From Saprospiraceae bacterium (GTDB taxonomy: Bacteria; Bacteroidota; Bacteroidia; Chitinophagales; Saprospiraceae), in NCBI GenBank assembly GCA_027080725.1, contig JALWRC010000064.1, positions 101,599 through 165,598 of the forward strand: DNA of 64,000 bases. The letters run 5' to 3'. Of this stretch, positions 36,501-42,800 are shown piece by piece. The translations under genes were made by a program, and so were the position numbers. Below the pieces are notes generated by a model. It worked only from the letters and a program-made list of their open reading frames with translations. It did not search any database and had not been told where the DNA came from. Each line of letters opens with the position of its first letter. Within the stretch, counting starts at the first letter, position 1.

Positions 36501-39341
36501 CGATATCATAGTACTCATAGTATCGCAGTTGTCCGAGCTCAAAAAGCCTACCTGATGCGCCGTCACCGTAGCATCGCAGCCCGCTCCAACTATGGCATTG
36601 ACATCCGTACATACCGCATCCGGTGCCTCGTCGTCATTGACGATTACATTAAACATACAGGTATCTGATATATTACCGGCCAAATCCCTGGCTCTGTACC
36701 AGACCACACTTGTGTCTAACGGAAAAAACAAACTATATGCATGTCCCGGTGTCCAGGTCGCTCCCATATCCAATGAGTATTCCAATACCACATTGTCTAT
36801 TCCGTCGCAATAATCTGTTGCAATCAGTGGTGCCCAGTTGGGGATCGCTCCACACATGCCCGGATCGTTGCTGTAGACTAAGTTTGAATCCGGACAATTG
36901 ATAATGTATGGTTCGTCAACGTCTTCTACCGTTATTGTAAATATACACGTCGCCGTGTTGCCCACCTTATCCGTCACCGTCCACATCACTGGGGTCGTCC
37001 CGCGTGGGAAGGTCGCTCCCTGCAAAGTCCATGGATTGGGCGCAAAGGGCCAGTTATGCATGATACTGCTGTCCGGACAATTGTCTGTATACACAGGATC
37101 CAAGGCTTTGTCCAAAACCGTATGCGCACATAAAGGCTTCTGCGTGGATAACGTTACATTCGCCGGGCAAGTTACTTGTGGATCTTCGTCGTCTATTACG
37201 CGTATCTCAAAACTGCAAGAAGCGGCATTGCCTGAAGTGTCCCATACAGTATAATGTACGGTGTGGGTTCCTACGGGTAGGGCCTGGGTCTCAGCGGCTC
37301 CTGCTGTCACATTAATTTTGGATATATTGGTATTATCCTCCAATGAAATAGAATAGTTCATACTATCGACCATACAATTGTCTGTCGGTGTGGGGTTCGT
37401 CCAGCTCGCTTCCCCCTCACAATCTCCTGTTCCACCAGCACTGGTCATTACTGTCATATCTGAAGGACACGTGATCATCGGAGCTTCATCATCTACTACT
37501 GTTACTGTGTAAGAACATGCATCTTTATGTCCGGCATAGTCTCTTACCGTATATACTACCCGTGTCGTACCTACTGGATAGTCATCATGCAAAGGATGAT
37601 TAACCGGATCCAATTGATGGAAAACCAAATTGGTGCCGGGAGGCATCGGATAAAAATGATTGCGGAAATAAGTAGCGGGGTTATACGCACAATTGTCCTG
37701 TACATGTGGACTTGTCCAAGAAAATTCTCCCATGCAATCGCCTGTACCTCCTGCACTCGTCCCAATCGTTACGTCTGCAGGACAGCCCACCAACTCTGGA
37801 AACTCCGCATCGTTGAGCGTCAAACGGGTCCCACAGGTGTCCTTGTTCCCATTGTTGTCTTCCGAAATTAATAATACTTGTATCGTGTCTCCATGCGAGG
37901 AGCCAAATAAACTATTGGCTGGAGGGGTCTGTGTTACACTCACTGAACCGCAATTATCACTGACCGCGGCGGTCAAATCCGGCACCTTACCATAACACTG
38001 CCCCGGTTCATTATCAATCGTCATATCCGCAGGACAAGTAATCATAGGGGCTGTGGTATCACTCAAGAACACCTGCGCAGAGCAGGTGTCGCAGTTGCCG
38101 TGAATGTCACACACCTTCATATATACTGTTACCGGAGAATTGGGTAGATCCGCCGAGGTGAAACTCACACTAGAACTAAAGGTCATATTATCCTTCGAGA
38201 TCATCGTACTCATCGTATCGCAGTTGTCTGAACTCAAAAAGCCCACCTGATGCGCCGCCACTGTCGCATCGCATCCCGCTCCGACTATGGCATTGACATC
38301 CGTGCACACAGCATCCGGTTTTTGGGTATCCATAACGGCAATATGAAAAATACAGGTATCACCACCATTTGCATTAATATCTCTAACCCACACTTCGATT
38401 GTGTCTACTGCAAAATAACTTCCAGAACCGTCTCCCGGCAACCAGGTTGCTCCCATATCCAATGAATGGGTTATTGTTCCATCCCCACAAGTATCGGCAA
38501 ATACAATCGCATAATTAACGTATGCTCCACACTCATCGACATCATTACCCACTTTTATGGTGTCCGGGCAGAATTGTACCGAAGGAGCAGTAGAACAGGA
38601 AAGCGCACAGGATAAGGCTCTCTCAAATAAATCATTCCAGTCAGGGTCTACAGTAGGGCATCCTGGGCCGCCCTCAAAATAATCCCAACCGAAAAAGAAA
38701 ATTTTCCCGGAACCATAAGGGATTTCATAAACAGAGGCTTGAGTACTTCCAAATCTTCCAAACACGGGAATCCCCCCTGCCGGTAAAGATGCAACTGTGC
38801 TGAATGTAGTAAAGCTATGATTGCCAAGAGTTGCCGGCAGAGCAGCACCGGATGCAAGACAAGAGCTGGAAGGAATAGAGCCAAACAAAGCTGATGAGCC
38901 AGAAGAAGTCCCTCCAGCACTAAGCAAAGAAAAACCAAAAACTGTATTTAAAAACCTCTCAGCTCTCAAAAAACGGCCATGAATTAAAAGCACTTTCCCG
39001 GAACTGACAAAATTCTGAAGTTCTGTAGTGGCGGCAGCATCCAGTACTATTTGGCCATTCTCCTGTTCAGGAATAACTACCGCATCTTTGCCGGAAAGGG
39101 CCGGGGTCCATGACGCACCGGTAGTTCCGATAAAGGTCGTCACCGTATGACCGGCCCCATTGTAATAATTGAGCAAATTGGTCCCTTCAGAACCACAGAA
39201 AGCTCCATTATCGACATAAGCCCCATCATAAAACAATGCGATATTGGACTGGGCATGAAGGTCTCTCGATGTAATCCAAAAGGTGAGTAAGGAAATCAAA
39301 AAAACCACTGAAGTTAATCTCAAAGTAAAGAATTTGTTCAT
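24561..39341 (-). CDS. Giant secreted HYR-repeat adhesin-like protein, T9SS type A cargo (4926 aa)
   Basis: I start at the ATG at 39341 (MNKFFTLRLTSVVFLISLLTF...), which gives a clean signal peptide; the longer frame to 39386 adds 15 unlikely residues. After the signal, residues about 32-260 form a flavodoxin/amidotransferase-like alpha/beta domain (SNIALFYDGAYVDNGAFC, KDAVVIPEQENGQIV, GSGKIFFFGWDYFEGG). Then come dozens of HYR (hyalin) modules of about 94 residues, with CPADVT and TDNC signatures and Cys pairs, partly in three higher-order repeats. Near residues 2820-3010 is a lamin-tail-like domain; near 3040-3190 a P-domain-like sandwich (VTLISPSGTEVVLFEG, GDWTLQIANNSC). Towards the end are a dockerin-like segment (about 4560-4640), a cohesin-like domain (about 4700-4830) and a T9SS type A tail. 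Surface-exposed; adhesion or matrix role is inferred. Own promoter and terminator. Confidence 0.88.
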   Translation of the reverse strand: MNKFFTLRLTSVVFLISLLTFWITSRDLHAQSNIALFYDGAYVDNGAFCGSEGTNLLNYYNGAGHTVTTFIGTTGASWTPALSGKDAVVIPEQENGQIVLDAAATTELQNFVSSGKVLLIHGRFLRAERFLNTVFGFSLLSAGGTSSGSSALFGSIPSSSCLASGAALPATLGNHSFTTFSTVASLPAGGIPVFGRFGSTQASVYEIPYGSGKIFFFGWDYFEGGPGCPTVDPDWNDLFERALSCALSCSTAPSVQFCPDTIKVGNDVDECGAYVNYAIVFADTCGDGTITHSLDMGATWLPGDGSGSYFAVDTIEVWVRDINANGGDTCIFHIAVMDTQKPDAVCTDVNAIVGAGCDATVAAHQVGFLSSDNCDTMSTMISKDNMTFSSSVSFTSADLPNSPVTVYMKVCDIHGNCDTCSAQVFLSDTTAPMITCPADMTIDNEPGQCYGKVPDLTAAVSDNCGSVSVTQTPPANSLFGSSHGDTIQVLLISEDNNGNKDTCGTRLTLNDAEFPELVGCPADVTIGTSAGGTGDCMGEFSWTSPHVQDNCAYNPATYFRNHFYPMPPGTNLVFHQLDPVNHPLHDDYPVGTTRVVYTVRDYAGHKDACSYTVTVVDDEAPMITCPSDMTVMTSAGGTGDCEGEASWTNPTPTDNCMVDSMNYSISLEDNTNISKINVTAGAAETQALPVGTHTVHYTVWDTSGNAASCSFEIRVIDDEDPQVTCPANVTLSTQKPLCAHTVLDKALDPVYTDNCPDSSIMHNWPFAPNPWTLQGATFPRGTTPVMWTVTDKVGNTATCIFTITVEDVDEPYIINCPDSNLVYSNDPGMCGAIPNWAPLIATDYCDGIDNVVLEYSLDMGATWTPGHAYSLFFPLDTSVVWYRARDLAGNISDTCMFNVIVNDDEAPDAVCTDVNAIVGAGCDATVTAHQVGFLSSDNCDTMSTMISRDNITYSASLNFTSADLGSSPITVYMKVCDTVGNCDTCTALVFLSDTTAPMITCPADMTIDNEPGQCHGKVPDLTATVSDNCGGVTVTQEPPANSLFGSSHGDTMQVLLISEDTHGNKDTCITKLTLNDAEFPELVGCPADVTIGTSAGGTGDCMGELSWTSPHVQDNCSYDPGTYFRNHYYPYPPGTNLVFHQLDPVNHPLHDDYPVGTTRVVYTVRDSAGHKDACSYTVTVVDDEPPVITCPADMTVMTSAGGTGDCSGEANWTNPTPTDNCAIDTMNLVITYPDNSVELRANVTLGGAETGMFPKGVSSLKYTVWDTTGNMSMCTFEIAVQDDEVPMVTCPADVTFGTDAPECEHLVTDKLLDATFTDNCPDSSVMHNYPFAPNPWTLQGATFPLGTTVVQWTATDKSGNTATCSFMVTVEDNDAPMIINCPDSVLVYSNDPGSCGAVPNFAPIVAEDNCSGLNVMYRYSLDKGGSWTAGQAYSLYYAVGSTEVWYVAEDMAGNVSDTCKFVVQVNDDEAPDAVCTPVTVAVGAMCDAVVTAEQVGFLSSDNCDSITLQIGRDTMTLSDHVDFTIADLPNSPITVHLKVCDTVGNCSWCSTAITLIDTSAPVITCPADMTINNEPGFCYGKIPDIGATAFSDNCGTFTITQTPAPGLLFGSHHGDTLSVQLVIEDNNNNRDTCSVLLTLNDNENPFVVCPLDVTVGTSSGGTGDCNGDYTWLHPVPDDNCHIDSLNLVITDALGGIVTMNDVPPGGTITHTFGSGVNTLKYTAIDSAGNMAMCTWTVTIVDNEDPVVTCPADITVGTSAGGTGDCTGDASWTNPTPTDNCMVDTMNLVITYPDNSIELRPNVTAGGVESGTFPKGVSSLKYTVWDTTGNMSMCTFKITVQDDEAPQVTCHADVTLLTDPGVCEVVLGSDSLDATFTDNCPDSTIAHNWPFAPNPWTLHGGTFTLGTHTITWTATDKSGNTASCQMNITIEDHEAPVFLNCPDSNWVIPNDPGWCGAVANFPQLIGNDNCTAESDLIYEYSLDMGASWTTGQAGSLFYPIGMTEVWHRVTDTVGNVGDTCMFKVIVLDKEYPNAVCTPVTVYMSSTCEGYVTAEQIGGLSTDNCDSIQLKIGRDTITLSDTIFFNMGDLDTSPIVVHLRVCDSVGNCSWCSTNVHLKDTIPPGIVCPPDFTMDVVNNACYIELPDIAAMSFTDNCNIYSIEQTPPPGTNVGSRHGEVVTVTLVITDNEGNTDTCMVNITLNDATPPELACPANVTIGTSIGGTGDCEGLHNWSHPLPIDNCHIDSLNVKYTFPDGSMETEMNVSHGDTTSKSFPLGTTQIKYTTTDSAGNSTMCFWSVTVVDDEDPIITCPADVRGLVCGDIPPAGATDKASFEGLGGTISDNCTTDAFTVTYIDQSNGLSTCNFDDSLVITRTYTVTDSSGNFTTCEQRFIYDEDVTPPVITGVPNDTLVACAEEVPAVPTVSATDNCMANEPLNIDFNEVVTNDSCHDKFVLTRTWTAYDNCNNSSSASYTITVRDTIPPVLHNVPADTLVLCQEEIPGVPSNVFATDNCGQLINIEFNEVTVPRGCDDQYDVVRTWKATDACGNFMDSTQTILVRDTIPPVITGGADYEILCDQSNANNDDELISWLNNNAGAIAVDNCSQVTWSNNYIDTNWVDGCGNTRYVDVTFYATDECDNVDSVTFRFGTIDTIPPVFQNCPRLPVVENAETGHCDAYVNFSAPYALDNCTDTVLIRQIDGTGLHSGSRFPVGTTILIFEATDGCGNSDTCEYKIIVNDYWDPPLLTCPQVDSIDNDPEKCGATVFNLKPTVVDTCKDHVAVTYFITDSSGAVIAEGVEDASGEYFPVGDNKLTYIAQDQPIVLITEVTQMLGAPVGATNPVPGHFDGDLTNGDYVEITNFGPTTMDLTCLTLEIVDAGGSVCSRTLPNGTMLGVGQTLVFHVGMGADDPANSYFSMNCAEAANTDPRGYVLSLYDHVIDVVTTNGFDPVGAGTIAVVEADDWSGVSADMDCHASYYRSRLQDHNNETDWVLAESCAPATLGSLNAGLPVLTDNGTVASLQSTDPGVDTCMVDVIVSDVEIPSCVEYDTMIYNGATNLNANIAVGDCYTSVINVPTNGILGDINVLNLTGTADDVNGLEVTLISPSGTEVVLFEGACSAGDNDFDFSLMDDDAANDLAASGCNPLGSAGESKPMEPLKAFYEEPMMGDWTLQIANNSCASTQPAQLTNWELQIMQMLPYSQGDTTFCNDTLVCGGKFMWTHPIFEDNCCLGDIYVEYSSKDPIVVPTNGPVVGGSVTMEFFEVGTTTVRYILTDKAGNKSSCSFDVTVEDCEDPVITNCPADLTLQANPGECEVFWSYGYIVTDNCGVDTIYANPPDATYLGIGEHEIVVIAKDSAGNADTCIYTVTVNEFDPAGNELACVDQTQLSLDSTCTAVLTADMVLSGDGYHCYSGYELEVREGCGKRDGLLHSDTFTLSDVGKCFTVTVIDPRSGNSCWGCVCIEDKLAPVIECPPDTAVPCAVAFTPSYTGRPTILSCVQNPSITYHDKITDNGKCKKYRLTIERKWTVKDGSGNTTTCTQMIYVKEFDLADVTFPADVDDLTVPGLSCDKAFDEIEDEKIDPTKEEIRPGVPNPHFPAYAVDLSTGCRTGCVDDYVLDTVIYKASGCRIRVPRSLGWNVITDGVNAGHPSPFPIYYRSHWQWVKTGGRRCFGGYPTNDPEALSPYVKWTGTGVPTIGGKSVFDKNKYCNYSYKYEDEVYDACEGEYEIHRHWKVVSKCLPVIPGINPLVHTQVIRVIDREGPKITFPEEVTVGMTSTSCFGRWLVPEPWLEDNCSAAVGYKVLTWTGRAIKLPNGQWIVIGLAEGTHTVVIEAEDACGNVSQLNVTVHVVDNIPPTPVCETHTVVSLVSSNDRATDFVKIKAKTFDDGSFDNCKEVWFKVIRMDETLGKPNGSTADNRVACNGLDGDDDLGRTGNQVYFDDEVSFCCQDVGQNVMVVFRVFDVDPGPGPISPSTMERGRLKGHFSDCMVEVEVQNKALPIVHAPDDVVVSCSFWFDDSEEALTDPNNPTFGRVVTDKNLREKLKTTDVVCPRWCEDIDQHYLKWFPHGKAPQFVPIPAVSEKACFFANKYYNPTHPENKYSLVWGWDGFVSKTCGISPTITVNDGRECGQGVITRTITVTVDGVRYQDKQQIWVVNCDPFYIDPVVCTSNTDDIEWPNGCNETITLDGCGADLDPSNPQLGKPVIVNGKDDQCSSIAIDYKDDTITITRDACFKVIRDWSVIDWCQWDPDKVPTTGNTTGYYTHPHPGEWHFRQIILVRDKISPVVTCSHADCEPDTYRDTVINGQRYCVGHIDLNVSATDECTPTDKLYFDYKIDLYNDRSGKYGTYDVFVGRALAGQQAVDYFNPWADNELDPSSASGTYPVGEHMLQYYVEDGCGNVGVCNLLFEVKDCKKPTPYCEDGAVTVIMPSSGSITVWATDLDAGSYDNCSDTSALKLYFNGDPSWTGYTVTCDTFTAHGAKEEVSIEVELWVEDEAGNTDFCVTTIIVQDNNNACGNTTNLAGIVVDRKDEVLGSVLVRLEDQNGAVLKTKKSGGKFIIPVPQNAEYIDIFKNEDWLNGVNTRDLVAIQLHLLGKKDFTDAYQYIAADATNNEKVSTADILVIRKLILGKIKNLDKWKQTSWRFMPKGHMFTDYHTPWGYPERLPIQSLIEAELDANFRGVKIGDVSGDARANLTGKTKVRTDKTLQLRVDDVELQPGKRVSIDVTAANFNEMVGMQYSMEFDPQQMDFVEMQPGKLKIDPSNYNAQMAEQGVLTFSWNILDNPVTLKGEEVLFTLVFTGKEQVKNPLLKISSAVTSAEGYDAKGRDYEIALRYESSAIAKALPFRLYQNSPNPFKEETEIRFDLPEDMNVQLTFYTDNGKIIKKVIIDGQQGENKLVVASKDLGEKGRVIYYQLDSEDYTATKKMILIK
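32440..33251 (-). repeat. Partial higher-order repeat unit 4 of the HYR protein
   Basis: Begins with Pro-Asn-Ala-Val-Cys-Thr and keeps the first three modules (VCPPDFTMDVVNNAC and ACPANVTIGTSIGGTGDC follow), then departs into an unrelated HYR series. The end near 32440 is approximate. Confidence 0.65.
33252..34931 (-). repeat. Higher-order repeat unit 3 of the HYR protein (560 codons)
   Basis: Same order, but the third module is a different type (VCPLDVTVGTSSGGTGDC, then TWLHPVPDDNC) and lacks the PPGTNLVFHQLDP sequence of units 1 and 2. Confidence 0.8.
34932..36623 (-). repeat. Higher-order repeat unit 2 of the HYR protein (564 codons)
   Basis: Same six-module order as unit 1. The third module, with PPGTNLVFHQLDPVNHPLHD, is almost identical in protein to that of unit 1 while the DNA differs at many synonymous sites. 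Confidence 0.85.
36624..38318 (-). repeat. Higher-order repeat unit 1 of the HYR protein (565 codons)
   Basis: Unit runs from the Pro-Asp-Ala-Val-Cys-Thr start of one module to the same place in the next copy. It contains six HYR-type modules in a fixed order: VCTDV module, TCPADMTIDNEPGQC module, GCPADVTIGTSAGGTGDC module, TCPSDMTVMTSAGGTGDC module, TCPANVTLSTQKPLC module and INCPDSNLVYSNDPG module. Closely similar to unit 2. Confidence 0.85.
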
Positions 39342-39899
39342 GAGTGTTGGTTTTGTTTTACAACTAAAAAACTCTGGCAAAAACACGATAACTTCTTAAT
39401 GCATTACACGTACTTTTACACTTAAAATCAAACAAAGAACTCATGAAAAAGAAAGCATAGATTTTTTTATCCTTTCTAATACTAGCTAATCTCTATCAAT
39501 CATTCATTGTTCGTTCGAATCGAGGTGGTTAATCCCTTTTCAATGCACAAAGGTATTATAGTTGATGTAGAGCGTCAAAAAAATGGGGATATATTTCACA
39601 TATTTTTAATATATATATATTATCATTTGTATATCTGATATTTATACATACTTTTAATATGCTATATGAATATAATTTCATCTATTAAAGATCAATTAAC
39701 TGCTTGCTTTCAATAGTTTACGAAGCTTCATACATTCCATTCCTACAAACTTTAGCATGTCCATTCGAGGATTTTCTTGATGTAAATTTCCCTTGTGTTG
39801 GATTGATTTTATCGATTCATTGGGGTAAGTGGAATTGACAAAAAAAAGGGTAGAATGAATTGAATTAAAGCAGTATGGAGGGAAACTGAATGGATAGTT
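39342..39899. other. Long AT-rich intergenic region upstream of the HYR gene
   Basis: About 560 bases. It holds the HYR promoter (39548-39579), the predicted 200-base leader, and a very AT-rich tract near 39600-39680. I see no gene. A TTCGAATC near 39511 resembles a tRNA T loop but no stems form around it. Confidence 0.55.
39548..39579 (-). promoter_or_regulatory. Promoter of the giant HYR gene (TTTG-N20-TACCTTTG)
   Basis: Minus strand: TTTG (39579-39576), 20 bases, TACCTTTG (39555-39548). This matches the Bacteroidota -33/-7 consensus at both elements and in spacing. It is about 200 bases upstream of the ATG at 39341, so the transcript should have a long leader. Confidence 0.65.
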
Positions 39900-42800
39900 T
39901 CACCGCACCAAAGTAACATCTCCCACATACGATTTCGCCTCCCCTGACTTAAACAAAACAGCCGTGCGATAAACATAGACTCCCGGTAGCATTTTCTTGT
40001 TATGAAATTGTCCATTCCATCCGACGAAAGGGACATTTACCGGGAAGTGTTCATTTCGAAATATTAGTTCTCCCCACCGGTCATAAATCTCCAAAAAGAT
40101 GATTTCTTCCACTCTCGAACTGCCATACACAGTAAAGCCATCGTTAAAGCCATCCTCATTGGGGGTAAAAACATTTGGGATGTATACTTTTGCTCCGTCA
40201 ATCACCTTGACCAATACCGTACCGGTCACCTCACATCCGGAGGAATCCGTATAGGTGACGAAATACCTTTGTGTCTCGCGCGGAAAGGCATTTGGGGAAG
40301 AGCATGTCTCGCAACTCAAAGTATAGGCCGGACTCCAATGCAGTTGGCCATTCGTTCCACCGGGGATTTGAGCCCATAGGGATACGGTATCTCCCTTGTA
40401 AATCGTAGTGTCCGGTGAGACGGATAGCGCTATCGTATCTGCGGGATAAATCCTGACCGTATCCCTCCATAGACAGCCCGAAGTATCCGAAATGGTAATG
40501 TAATATTCTCCGGGCAAAAGACCGGAATAATCCGGCGATATTTGTTCACCTTTAGCATTGAACACCTGCACCTTATCATTTTCACCGGAAAGTATTACTT
40601 TAATCGCTCCGTCTTCTTCGCCGGGACAGGATTCATCGGTGACAGTAAGATGGTAATCCGGAGCCGTTTGGGGTACAATTTCATACTCATAAAAAGCAGT
40701 ACACCCCAGAGAGTCCATCACCACGAGTTCGTGGTGCCCTATAGGCAACAACGTAGAACGAGCATGCTCATTGCCTTGATCCCATGTCAGTTGGAGCGGC
40801 CCAATTCCTCCGTAAACGTGGGCTGTTACGAGGGCAAAGGAGTCCTCGGGACATGGAGGAGAATAATCGATGCGCGCCTGAATCGCTGGGGCAATGGACA
40901 AATCAATCAGAATGATGGAGTCACAACGCTCCTTTGTCGAATAACGACGCTGAAAGGTCCCCGCCATTTTCTCCCAACGGCCAAAAATCATAGCACTATC
41001 TCCCGGGCATATCGTTAGCTGTTTAGCATTAAAATAACCGTCTTTTAACCATACATAGACCTCATGAATGCTGTCGCAACCTCTCCGGTCAGTCAAATGT
41101 ACCGGGTAGGTACCAGGACGGGAGACAACCGTATCCTTTAAGTACAAGGTATCGCCGGCACAGAGCGGGACGCTGTCTCGAGTAATCCTCGTCGGGAATA
41201 CTTTCAACCGGAGCGTATCGCGATTGAGACACCCATCTTCGGTACGCCCTTCTACCGTTATCCGGAGATTGGAATCCACTCGTACATGAACCGTCTCGCA
41301 GGTGTCACAGTCCATTACCCCGGCGGGACTCCAACGGTAATAATCAAAGCTATCTGCTTCCAGCATGAGGATTTCCCCCTTGCATACAGTCGTGTCCCGC
41401 CCTATATCCAATATAGGCGGAGGGGTGATGGTCAAACGTACAGTATCTCTGAGTTGGTGCCCACAAATATCCCGGACCAACACCCAATAAGTCCCGGCCT
41501 CATGCGCTATAAAAATGCTATCCGTACTCCCGTCTTGCCAAAGGTACTCGGCATAATCTCCTTTGACATGAATTGGTATGGAGTCCACAGTACAAAGCAT
41601 TAGGTCCGGTCCCAAATCAACCATCTCCGGCAAGGAAGGGCGCAGGATGCTATCGAGGTTGTTGAGGTAATCGCATTCGATAAAGGAAGTGTACGGAAAG
41701 TCTTCCAATCGAAATGGAGGCTTCAGATTTCGGGGGGCATTGACCACTACATAAAATTTGTCCCCGGTCTTGTCTGGGATATTCAGCGTAAAGCTAATGC
41801 AGCTATCTACCGCAATAGCTTTTGCCAACACGGCAGTAAGGAGGGGCCTTCCGGCGGAGTGAATAGGGTCTGACCCATATACAGTAATTGGAGTATTGGG
41901 GTGCGTCGCTTTGTCTCCGGTATTGCACACGCGGACGGTCACCCGGCTAAGGCTATCGGAACATTCGAAAATCAACGTGTCGATCCATACATCTACCGCA
42001 GGGAGTTGGTCATAGGCGTAAGGCATGAGGTAATTATTGAGAATAACGCTATCGGCCACAACGTGGTGTCCCTGTTGATATAAGGGGACGGTCAAATCGT
42101 CATGGATATTGACATTGTAAAATAGAGATTGATTCCAAACACTACGCGTGAGGGGCCAGGGGGCTCCTGCAGAACCATAGACGCGCAATTTGTTGCCACA
42201 CCCACATACGATTTCCGCTTCCCCGTCCCGGTCCACATCAGAAATGACAGGATATTCAACAAAAGTGCCCGAACTGCATGGCGTCTTGAATATTTCTGCG
42301 CCGGTCAACGCATCCAACAAGCGTAAGTTTGTCTCGTCGCGGTAGACGATTTCATACCGTCCATCGTGATTAAAATCCAAGGCGGTACTTCCCGTAAGAC
42401 CGGATTTGTCAGAAGTCATAAGCGACAGCCGGGTCATCCACCCCCCATTTTCCCAATCCAAAATGCGGTACAATCCCGGGCTATTCAATAGGACTTCGAC
42501 ACGCCCGTCCCCATCTATATCTTTTAAGATGGGTAACCCGGCAAATCGGGCCTCAAAAGGGATACTACGCTTTAATTTTTGGTCTGTAGTTATACGTACG
42601 GGAGTCTGTCCATCCCACACCGTCAAAACCAGTGTCGAATCAAAAAAACCGGCATGACTATAGACAATATCAAGATCTCCATCCCCATCAAAATCACAAG
42701 TAGAAGTAAAACCATCCGTCCCACCGGGAAGCTCCACCTCAAGTTGAATACGCCGGTTCAAGGGTATGCCCGGGGTGAATTGTACACTGTAGACGCCATT

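Noticed and set aside
24561..39341. Possibility that the HYR repeats are an assembly artefact
   Set aside because: The units differ at many synonymous sites and in one module, and the frame is intact throughout, which an artefact would not produce.
39500..39530. TTCGAATC resembling a tRNA T loop
   Set aside because: The flanking bases do not pair as a T stem and no anticodon or acceptor stem can be formed.
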